Source: Phytophthora quininea
Lineage: Eukaryota > Oomycota > Peronosporomycetes > Peronosporales > Peronosporaceae
DNA length: 64,000 bases
Direction: 5' to 3'
NCBI GenBank assembly: GCA_011947345.1
Contig: JAAVTG010000586.1
Coordinates: 434,001-498,000 of the forward strand
This document shows positions 22,701 through 32,541 of the stretch, piece by piece. The notes under the pieces were generated by a model. It was given only the letters and a program-made list of their open reading frames with translations, ran no database searches and was not told where the DNA came from. The position numbers and the translations under genes are program-made. Numbering within the stretch: the first letter of the stretch is position 1; each line of letters starts with the position of its first letter.

Positions 22701-25700
22701 TGAGACGACGGCCGCCGCGGCCATAGCTGCCGACGCGGAAGCCGCTGCCGCAGCCGCAGCCGCAGCCGAAGCCGCACCCGTATCGGCGACCGATGTGGCG
22801 GCTGCTGCCGAAGAGCTGGTGAGCGCAGTGGAGTCGACCGTTGCGTCGGCAGCGACAGCACAAGAGGAGGCTGTGGTGCCGGAGGCGGAGATCGTCGTGG
22901 GGACACCGGACGCGACCACGGAGCCTGCCGCGGACGCTCAGGCAGAGGCCGAGTCTGCGACCGAGGTAGCGGCCGCAACCGAGCAGCTTGTGAGCGCGGT
23001 CGAGTCGGACACGACAGCGGCTGCGGTGACTCCCGCGGAAGCTGCCGAAGCCGTGCCGGAAGACGTGGTGTCGCCGGAGGTGGAGTTCTCGTCTGCGTCG
23101 GAGGAGACGATGGTGGAGTTGATGGCGGCTGTTGAGACGACGGCCGCCGCGGCCATGGCTGCCGACGCGGAAGCCGCTGCCGCAGCCGAAGCCGCAGCCG
23201 CAGCCGAAGCCGCACCCGTATCGGCGACCGATGTGGCGGCTGCTGCCGAAGAGCTGGTGAGCGCAGTGGAGTCGACCGTTGCGTCGGCAGCGACAGCACA
23301 AGAGGAGGCTGTGGTGCCGGAGGCGGAGATCGTCGTGGGGACACCGGACGCGACCACGGAGCCTGCCGCGGACGCTCAGGCAGAGGCCGAGTCTGCGACC
23401 GAGGTAGCGGCCGCAACCGAGCAGCTTGTGAGCGCGGTCGAGTCGGACACGACAGCGGCTGCGGTGACTCCCGCGGAAGCTGCCGAAGCCGTGCCGGAAG
23501 ACGTGGTGTCGCCGGAGGTGGAGTTCTCGTCTGCGTCGGAGGAGACGATGGTGGAGTTGATGGCGGCTGTTGAGACGACGGCCGCCGCGGCCATAGCTGC
23601 CGACGCGGAAGCCGCTGCCGCAGCCGAAGCCGCAAGCCGTATCGGCGACCGATGTGGCGGCTGCTGCCGAAGAGCTGGTGAGCGCAGTGGAGTCGACCGT
23701 TGCGTCGGCAGCGACAGCACAAGAGGAGGCTGTGGTGCCGGAGGCGGAGATCGTCGTGGGACACCGGACGCGACCACGGAGCCTGCCGCGGACGCTCAGG
23801 CAGAGGCCGAGTCTGCGACCGAGGTAGCGGCCGCAACCGAGCAGCTTGTGAGCGCGGTCGAGTCGGACACGACAGCGGCTGCGGTGACTCCCGCGGAAGC
23901 TGCCGAAGCCGTGCCGGAAGACGTGGTGTCGCCGGAGGTGGAGTTCTCGTCTGCGTCGGAGGAGACGATGGTGGAGTTGATGGCGGCTGTTGAGACGACG
24001 GCCGCCGCGGCCATGGCTGCCGACGCGGAAGCCGCTGCCGCAGCCGAAGCCGCAGCCGCAAGCCGCACCGTATCGGCGACCGATGTGGCGGCTGCTGCCG
24101 AAGAGCTGGTGAGCGCAGTGGAGTCGACCGTTGCGTCGGCAGCGACAGCACAAGAGGAGGCTGTGGTGCCGGAGGCGGAGATCGTCGTGGGGACACCGGA
24201 CGCGACCACGGAGCCTGCCGCGGACGCTCAGGCAGAGGCCGAGTCTGCGACCGAGGTAGCGGCCGCAACCGAGCAGCTTGTGAGCGCGGTCGAGTCGGAC
24301 ACGACAGCGGCTGCGGTGACTCCCGCGGAAGCTGCCGAAGCCGTGCCGGAAGACGTGGTGTCGCCGGAGGTGGAGTTCTCGTCTGCGTCGGAGGAGACGA
24401 TGGTGGAGTTGATGGCGGCTGTTGAGACGACGGCCGCCGCGGCCATAGCTGCCGACGCGGAAGCCGCTGCCGCAGCCGAAGCCGCAGCCGAAGCCGCACC
24501 CGTATCGGCGACCGATGTGGCGGCTGCTGCCGAAGAGCTGGTGAGCGCAGTGGAGTCGACCGTTGCGTCGGCAGCGACAGCACAAGAGGAGGCTGTGGTG
24601 CCGGAGGCGGAGATCGTCGTGGGGACACCGGACGCGACCACGGAGCCTGCCGCGGACGCTCAGGCAGAGGCCGAGTCTGCGACCGAGGTAGCGGCCGCAA
24701 CCGAGCAGCTTGTGAGCGCGGTCGAGTCGGACACGACAGCGGCTGCGGTGACTCCCGCGGAAGCTGCCGAAGCCGTGCCGGAAGACGTGGTGTCGCCGGA
24801 GGTGGAGTTCTCGTCTGCGTCGGAGGAGACGATGGTGGAGTTGATGGCGGCTGTTGAGACGACGGCCGCCGCGGCCATAGCTGCCGACGCGGAAGCCGCT
24901 GCCGCAGCCGAAGCCGCAGCCGAAGCCGCACCCGTATCGGCGACCGATGTGGCGGCTGCTGCCGAAGAGCTGGTGAGCGCAGTGGAGTCGACCGTTGCGT
25001 CGGCAGCGACAGCACAAGAGGAGGCTGTGGTGCCGGAGGCGGAGATCGTCGTGGGGACACCGGACGCGACCACGGAGCCTGCCGCGGACGCTCAGGCAGA
25101 GGCCGAGTCTGCGACCGAGGTAGCGGCCGCAACCGAGCAGCTTGTGAGCGCGGTCGAGTCGGACACGACAGCGGCTGCGGTGACTCCCGCGGAAGCTGCC
25201 GAAGCCGTGCCGGAAGACGTGGTGTCGCCGGAGGTGGAGTTCTCGTCTGCGTCGGAGGAGACGATGGTGGAGTTGATGGCGGCTGTTGAGACGACGGCCG
25301 CCGCGGCCATAGCTGCCGACGCGGAAGCCGCTGCCGCAGCCGAAGCCGCAGCCGCAGCCGAAGCCGCACCCGTATCGGCGACCGATGTGGCGGCTGCTGC
25401 CGAAGAGCTGGTGAGCGCAGTGGAGTCGACCGTTGCGTCGGCAGCGACAGCACAAGAGGAGGCTGTGGTGCCGGAGGCGGAGATCGTCGTGGGGACACCG
25501 GACGCGACCACGGAGCCTGCCGCGGACGCTCAGGCAGAGGCCGAGTCTGCGACCGAGGTAGCGGCCGCAACCGAGCAGCTTGTGAGCGCGGTCGAGTCGG
25601 ACACGACAGCGGCTGCGGTGACTCCCGCGGAAGCTGCCGAAGCCGTGCCGGAAGACGTGGTGTCGCCGGAGGTGGAGTTCTCGTCTGCGTCGGAGGAGAC

Positions 25701-28700
25701 GATGGTGGAGTTGATGGCGGCTGTTGAGACGACGGCCGCCGCGGCCATAGCTGCCGACGCGGAAGCCGCTGCCGCAGCCGAAGCCGCAGCCGAAGCCGCA
25801 CCCGTATCGGCGACCGATGTGGCGGCTGCTGCCGAAGAGCTGGTGAGCGCAGTGGAGTCGACCGTTGCGTCGGCAGCGACAGCACAAGAGGAGGCTGTGG
25901 TGCCGGAGGCGGAGATCGTCGTGGGGACACCGGACGCGACCACGGAGCCTGCCGCGGACGCTCAGGCAGAGGCCGAGTCTGCGACCGAGGTAGCGGCCGC
26001 AACCGAGCAGCTTGTGAGCGCGGTCGAGTCGGACACGACAGCGGCTGCGGTGACTCCCGCGGAAGCTGCCGAAGCCGTGCCGGAAGACGTGGTGTCGCCG
26101 GAGGTGGAGTTCTCGTCTGCGTCGGAGGAGACGATGGTGGAGTTGATGGCGGCTGTTGAGACGACGGCCGCCGCGGCCATAGCTGCCGACGCGGAAGCCG
26201 CTGCCGCAGCCGAAGCCGCAGCCGCAGCCGAAGCCGCACCCGTATCGGCGACCGATGTGGCGGCTGCTGCCGAAGAGCTGGTGAGCGCAGTGGAGTCGAC
26301 CGTTGCGTCGGCAGCGACAGCACAAGAGGAGGCTGTGGTGCCGGAGGCGGAGATCGTCGTGGGACACCGGACGCGACCACGGAGCCTGCCGCGGACGCTC
26401 AGGCAGAGGCCGAGTCTGCGACCGAGGTAGCGGCCGCAACCGAGCAGCTTGTGAGCGCGGTCGAGTCGGACACGACAGCGGCTGCGGTGACTCCCGCGGA
26501 AGCTGCCGAAGCCGTGCCGGAAGACGTGGTGTCGCCGGAGGTGGAGTTCTCGTCTGCGTCAGGAGGAGACGATGGTGGAGTTGATGGCGGCTGTTGAGAC
26601 GACGGCCGCCGCGGCCATAGCTGCCGACGCGGAAGCCGCTGCCGCAGCCGAAGCCGCAGCCGAAGCCGCACCCGTATCGGCGACCGATGTGGCGGCTGCT
26701 GCCGAAGAGCTGGTGAGCGCAGTGGAGTCGACCGTTGCGTCGGCAGCGACAGCACAAGAGGAGGCTGTGGTGCCGGAGGCGGAGATCGTCGTGGGGACAC
26801 CGGACGCGACCACGGAGCCTGCCGCGGACGCTCAGGCAGAGGCCGAGTCTGCGACCGAGGTAGCGGCCGCAACCGAGCAGCTTGTGAGCGCGGTCGAGTC
26901 GGACACGACAGCGGCTGCGGTGACTCCCGCGGAAGCTGCCGAAGCCGTGCCGGAAGACGTGGTGTCGCCGGAGGTGGAGTTCTCGTCTGCGTCGGAGGAG
27001 ACGATGGTGGAGTTGATGGCGGCTGTTGAGACGACGGCCGCCGCGGCCATAGCTGCCGACGCGGAAGCCGCTGCCGCAGCCGAAGCCGCAGCCGAAGCCG
27101 CACCCGTATCGGCGACCGATGTGGCGGCTGCTGCCGAAGAGCTGGTGAGCGCAGTGGAGTCGACCGTTGCGTCGGCAGCGACAGCACAAGAGGAGGCTGT
27201 GGTGCCGGAGGCGGAGATCGTCGTGGGGACACCGGACGCGACCACGGAGCCTGCCGCGGACGCTCAGGCAGAGGCCGAGTCTGCGACCGAGGTAGCGGCC
27301 GCAACCGAGCAGCTTGTGAGCGCGGTCGAGTCGGACACGACAGCGGCTGCGGTGACTCCCGCGGAAGCTGCCGAAGCCGTGCCGGAAGACGTGGTGTCGC
27401 CGGAGGTGGAGTTCTCGTCTGCGTCGGAGGAGACGATGGTGGAGTTGATGGCGGCTGTTGAGACGACGGCCGCCGCGGCCATAGCTGCCGACGCGGAAGC
27501 CGCTGCCGCAGCCGAAGCCGCAGCCGCAGCCGAAGCCGCACCCGTATCGGCGACCGATGTGGCGGCTGCTGCCGAAGAGCTGGTGAGCGCAGTGGAGTCG
27601 ACCGTTGCGTCGGCAGCGACAGCACAAGAGGAGGCTGTGGTGCCGGAGGCGGAGATCGTCGTGGGGACACCGGACGCGACCACGGAGCCTGCCGCGGACG
27701 CTCAGGCAGAGGCCGAGTCTGCGACCGAGGTAGCGGCCGCAACCGAGCAGCTTGTGAGCGCGGTCGAGTCGGACACGACAGCGGCTGCGGTGACTCCCGC
27801 GGAAGCTGCCGAAGCCGTGCCGGAAGACGTGGTGTCGCCGGAGGTGGAGTTCTCGTCTGCGTCGGAGGAGACGATGGTGGAGTTGATGGCGGCTGTTGAG
27901 ACGACGGCCGCCGCGGCCATAGCTGCCGACGCGGAAGCCGCTGCCGCAGCCGAAGCCGCAGCCGCAGCCGAAGCCGCACCCGTATCGGCGACCGATGTGG
28001 CGGCTGCTGCCGAAGAGCTGGTGAGCGCAGTGGAGTCGACCGTTGCGTCGGCAGCGACAGCACAAGAGGAGGCTGTGGTGCCGGAGGCGGAGATCGTCGT
28101 GGGGACACCGGACGCGACCACGGAGCCTGCCGCGGACGCTCAGGCAGAGGCCGAGTCTGCGACCGAGGTAGCGGCCGCAACCGAGCAGCTTGTGAGCGCG
28201 GTCGAGTCGGACACGACAGCGGCTGCGGTGACTCCCGCGGAAGCTGCCGAAGCCGTGCCGGAAGACGTGGTGTCGCCGGAGGTGGAGTTCTCGTCTGCGT
28301 CGGAGGAGACGATGGTGGAGTTGATGGCGGCTGTTGAGACGACGGCCGCCGCGGCCATAGCTGCCGACGCGGAAGCCGCTGCCGCAGCCGAAGCCGCAGC
28401 CGCAGCCGAAGCCGCACCCGTATCGGCGACCGATGTGGCGGCTGCTGCCGAAGAGCTGGTGAGCGCAGTGGAGTCGACCGTTGCGTCGGCAGCGACAGCA
28501 CAAGAGGAGGCTGTGGTGCCGGAGGCGGAGATCGTCGTGGGGACACCGGACGCGACCACGGAGCCTGCCGCGGACGCTCAGGCAGAGGCCGAGTCTGCGA
28601 CCGAGGTAGCGGCCGCAACCGAGCAGCTTGTGAGCGCGGTCGAGTCGGACACGACAGCGGCTGCGGTGACTCCCGCGGAAGCTGCCGAAGCCGTGCCGGA

Positions 28701-31700
28701 AGACGTGGTGTCGCCGGAGGTGGAGTTCTCGTCTGCGTCGGAGGAGACGATGGTGGAGTTGATGGCGGCTGTTGAGACGACGGCCGCCGCGGCCATAGCT
28801 GCCGACGCGGAAGCCGCTGCCGCAGCCGAAGCCGCAGCCGAAGCCGCACCCGTATCGGCGACCGATGTGGCGGCTGCTGCCGAAGAGCTGGTGAGCGCAG
28901 TGGAGTCGACCGTTGCGTCGGCAGCGACAGCACAAGAGGAGGCTGTGGTGCCGGAGGCGGAGATCGTCGTGGGGACACCGGACGCGACCACGGAGCCTGC
29001 CGCGGACGCTCAGGCAGAGGCCGAGTCTGCGACCGAGGTAGCGGCCGCAACCGAGCAGCTTGTGAGCGCGGTCGAGTCGGACACGACAGCGGCTGCGGTG
29101 ACTCCCGCGGAAGCTGCCGAAGCCGTGCCGGAAGACGTGGTGTCGCCGGAGGTGGAGTTCTCGTCTGCGTCGGAGGAGACGATGGTGGAGTTGATGGCGG
29201 CTGTTGAGACGACGGCCGCCGCGGCCATAGCTGCCGACGCGGAAGCCGCTGCCGCAGCCGAAGCCGCAGCCGAAGCCGCACCCGTATCGGCGACCGATGT
29301 GGCGGCTGCTGCCGAAGAGCTGGTGAGCGCAGTGGAGTCGACCGTTGCGTCGGCAGCGACAGCACAAGAGGAGGCTGTGGTGCCGGAGGCGGAGATCGTC
29401 GTGGGGACACCGGACGCGACCACGGAGCCTGCCGCGGACGCTCAGGCAGAGGCCGAGTCTGCGACCGAGGTAGCGGCCGCAACCGAGCAGCTTGTGAGCG
29501 CGGTCGAGTCGGACACGACAGCGGCTGCGGTGACTCCCGCGGAAGCTGCCGAAGCCGTGCCGGAAGACGTGGTGTCGCCGGAGGTGGAGTTCTCGTCTGC
29601 GTCGGAGGAGACGATGGTGGAGTTGATGGCGGCTGTTGAGACGACGGCCGCCGCGGCCATAGCTGCCGACGCGGAAGCCGCTGCCGCAGCCGAAGCCGCA
29701 GCCGAAGCCGCACCCGTATCGGCGACCGATGTGGCGGCTGCTGCCGAAGAGCTGGTGAGCGCAGTGGAGTCGACCGTTGCGTCGGCAGCGACAGCACAAG
29801 AGGAGGCTGTGGTGCCGGAGGCGGAGATCGTCGTGGGGACACCGGACGCGACCACGGAGCCTGCCGCGGACGCTCAGGCAGAGGCCGAGTCTGCGACCGA
29901 GGTAGCGGCCGCAACCGAGCAGCTTGTGAGCGCGGTCGAGTCGGACACGACAGCGGCTGCGGTGACTCCCGCGGAAGCTGCCGAAGCCGTGCCGGAAGAC
30001 GTGGTGTCGCCGGAGGTGGAGTTCTCGTCTGCGTCGGAGGAGACGATGGTGGAGTTGATGGCGGCTGTTGAGACGACGGCCGCCGCGGCCATAGCTGCCG
30101 ACGCGGAAGCCGCTGCCGCAGCCGAAGCCGCAGCCGCAGCCGAAGCCGCACCCGTATCGGCGACCGATGTGGCGGCTGCTGCCGAAGAGCTGGTGAGCGC
30201 AGTGGAGTCGACCGTTGCGTCGGCAGCGACAGCACAAGAGGAGGCTGTGGTGCCGGAGGCGGAGATCGTCGTGGGGACACCGGACGCGACCACGGAGCCT
30301 GCCGCGGACGCTCAGGCAGAGGCCGAGTCTGCGACCGAGGTAGCGGCCGCAACCGAGCAGCTTGTGAGCGCGGTCGAGTCGGACACGACAGCGGCTGCGG
30401 TGACTCCCGCGGAAGCTGCCGAAGCCGTGCCGGAAGACGTGGTGTCGCCGGAGGTGGAGTTCTCGTCTGCGTCGGAGGAGACGATGGTGGAGTTGATGGC
30501 GGCTGTTGAGACGACGGCCGCCGCGGCCATAGCTGCCGACGCGGAAGCCGCTGCCGCAGCCGAAGCCGCAGCCGCAGCCGAAGCCGCACCCGTATCGGCG
30601 ACCGATGTGGCGGCTGCTGCCGAAGAGCTGGTGAGCGCAGTGGAGTCGACCGTTGCGTCGGCAGCGACAGCACAAGAGGAGGCTGTGGTGCCGGAGGCGG
30701 AGATCGTCGTGGGGACACCGGACGCGACCACGGAGCCTGCCGCGGACGCTCAGGCAGAGGCCGAGTCTGCGACCGAGGTAGCGGCCGCAACCGAGCAGCT
30801 TGTGAGCGCGGTCGAGTCGGACACGACAGCGGCTGCGGTGACTCCCGCGGAAGCTGCCGAAGCCGTGCCGGAAGACGTGGTGTCGCCGGAGGTGGAGTTC
30901 TCGTCTGCGTCGGAGGAGACGATGGTGGAGTTGATGGCGGCTGTTGAGACGACGGCCGCCGCGGCCATAGCTGCCGACGCGGAAGCCGCTGCCGCAGCCG
31001 AAGCCGCAGCCGCAGCCGAAGCCGCACCCGTATCGGCGACCGATGTGGCGGCTGCTGCCGAAGAGCTGGTGAGCGCAGTGGAGTCGACCGTTGCGTCGGC
31101 AGCGACAGCACAAGAGGAGGCTGTGGTGCCGGAGGCGGAGATCGTCGTGGGGACACCGGACGCGACCACGGAGCCTGCCGCGGACGCTCAGGCAGAGGCC
31201 GAGTCTGCGACCGAGGTAGCGGCCGCAACCGAGCAGCTTGTGAGCGCGGTCGAGTCGGACACGACAGCGGCTGCGGTGACTCCCGCGGAAGCTGCCGAAG
31301 CCGTGCCGGAAGACGTGGTGTCGCCGGAGGTGGAGTTCTCGTCTGCGTCGGAGGAGACGATGGTGGAGTTGATGGCGGCTGTTGAGACGACGGCCGCCGC
31401 GGCCATAGCTGCCGACGCGGAAGCCGCTGCCGCAGCCGAAGCCGCAGCCGAAGCCGCACCCGTATCGGCGACCGATGTGGCGGCTGCTGCCGAAGAGCTG
31501 GTGAGCGCAGTGGAGTCGACCGTTGCGTCGGCAGCGACAGCACAAGAGGAGGCTGTGGTGCCGGAGGCGGAGATCGTCGTGGGGACACCGGACGCGACCA
31601 CGGAGCCTGCCGCGGACGCTCAGGCAGAGGCCGAGTCTGCGACCGAGGTAGCGGCCGCAACCGAGCAGCTTGTGAGCGCGGTCGAGTCGGACACGACAGC

Positions 31701-32422
31701 GGCTGCGGTGACTCCCGCGGAAGCTGCCGAAGCCGTGCCGGAAGACGTGGTGTCGCCGGAGGTGGAGTTCTCGTCTGCGTCGGAGGAGACGATGGTGGAG
31801 TTGATGGCGGCTGTTGAGACGACGGCCGCCGCGGCCATGGCTGCCGTCGCTGGCTGGGCCTCTGTAAATGAGATGGAGACTTCTGAATTCGTGCAAGCGA
31901 TGGAGCCTAATATTACGACTACCTCTGTAGAGGGCTCTGTGGAGTCCCAGACACCGTCGAGAGAGGATGAGGAGGTTGTGTTAACTGAGGTGGGGATGCA
32001 TGAGATGCCTGCAATCACTGCTGGAACGATTCCCCGTTTGAAAGGTTATGGAGTGATGACGATCTTTATCCTTTGCCAGCTGTAAAGATTGCTAACGCTA
32101 CTCCTACTGAGGTGTCGGCGACCGCGGTAACAAGTGCAGTTATCGGGGCGCTGTTGGAGGTTATCGACACGGTAGACTTTGATAACGAAAGCACTTACTA
32201 TCCGGATTCAGCACGAGCCGAGGAAGAGACTGACGTCGTGGCCGCAAGCCGTGACCCCACTCCTCGTTCTGAAAGGACGAGTCCAGCGACGACACTGTCG
32301 AGATGGTTCGCTTGCCTGAACCGAGTCCGGCCGAGCTGTCTGCAGCGGCAAGTAGCTACGCTGTCGTAGGAGCTCTCATAGACGTCATGGACGCTGTCGA
32401 CACGGATGACAGCGCTCAATAA
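7783..32422 (+). CDS. Giant ARM-like / helix-module / tandem-repeat protein (~8,100 aa), function unknown
   Basis: Start ATG 7783 (MASARPGSSQLLALGVGDHV). Residues about 10-70 are a small barrel-like domain (VGDHVTVKPKPGED, VFYADGQVEQRVGRDRL). Introns 8343-8421, 8858-8921, 9094-9156 and 9255-9328 join exons encoding an armadillo/HEAT-like helical region (about residues 187-480: VLLCYGCVLMRKLCHL, SILQASACGCLAVLTQ, ACEVLTELCDYGG, SAAALREIAETSL). A Ser/Arg/Pro-rich linker and an acidic region follow. About fifteen amphipathic modules (11.8-15.1 kb) lead into 38 tandem units (about residues 2370-7930) and a tail with two more modules (TAVTSAVIGALLEVIDTV; YAVVGALIDVMDAVDTDD), stop TAA 32420-32422. 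Single-base losses break the frame near 8008, 10371, 10881, 11149, 11264, 11345, 12159, 12319, 13840, 32055 and 32270, plus breaks inside the array. No signal peptide or membrane segment. Possibly a cytoskeletal or flagellar scaffold; no homologue recognised. Confidence 0.7.
11800..15130 (+). repeat. Degenerate amphipathic-helix modules (about 15) preceding the array
   Basis: Within the giant gene, modules of about 25 residues recur, separated by acidic Ser/Pro linkers. Examples: SVNGIIAVSLVSIMDQL, SYVNGLIAMAVQNSAERA, SRNIDGIIALSLEKTVNHL, RRNISAVVAVSLESVLQIL, QRSVNAILMQALQNVIVDL, RWTVSGMIALAVENAITDC, QQAVNGLIGTSLQAALEDV, SRTVNAVIASGVEKVFDSM and ARSVRAMLLEAVESAAQQI. The shared pattern is roughly S-V-N-G/A-hydrophobic-I-A-x-A/S-L/V-E/Q-x-V. 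They are diverged at the DNA level, so they are older than the array. Confidence 0.75.
15181..31850 (+). repeat. 38 full + 1 partial tandem copies of a ~432/438-bp coding unit
   Basis: Spacing between copies, measured at the VVGTPDATTEP site, is mostly 432 or 438 bp (range 420-450). The unit (144 or 146 aa) runs VTPAEAAEAVPEDVVSPEV, SASEETMVELMAAVETTA, a hinge of AEAAA-type residues, then VSATDVAAAAEELVSAVES, AVVPEAEIVVGTPDATTEP, and SATEVAAATEQLVSAVES. Copies 22-38 are almost identical and differ mainly by a 6-bp step in the hinge. Copies about 6-17 form a variant group (EEAM, TVAAAM, AEEE, EVVVG) with unusual Gln/Lys/Pro hinges. The last copy stops after 150 bp at AAAAMAAVAGW. The DNA lacks stop codons in several frames, so long false ORFs appear on both strands. 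Confidence 0.95.
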
Positions 32423-32423
32423 A
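32418..32423 (+). terminator. Possible poly(A) signal AATAAA overlapping the stop codon
   Basis: AATAAA contains the TAA stop of the giant gene. Only 119 bp separate that stop from the dynein ATG, so 3' processing of one transcript and initiation of the next must occur in this short spacer. Oomycete poly(A) signals are loose, so this is tentative. Confidence 0.3.
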
Positions 32424-32541
32424 GCCCAAAACGCTTGTTTCAATTACGCAGACTACATTGACGAGAGGTGATGCTGGCGACGACACTTCCCAAATCCTCC
32501 GCGACGAGTCGTGTAAAGCGTCGCCACTAGGGTATCCGAAG

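Noticed and set aside
15181..31850. CRISPR array or centromeric satellite
   Set aside because: Units are 432-438 bp, coding, in a gene with flanking exons; there are no short repeats with unique spacers.
15181..31850. Identity with known Phytophthora large peripheral vesicle (Lpv) or Car repeat proteins
   Set aside because: As I recall, those have a 534-bp unit or short Thr/Pro-rich units; this unit is 432-438 bp with different sequence.
20737..31896. 3,719-codon reverse-strand ORF
   Set aside because: It is an antisense shadow of the tandem array: Arg/His/Leu-rich, opens only because the repeat lacks stops, and has no conserved start or unique sequence.
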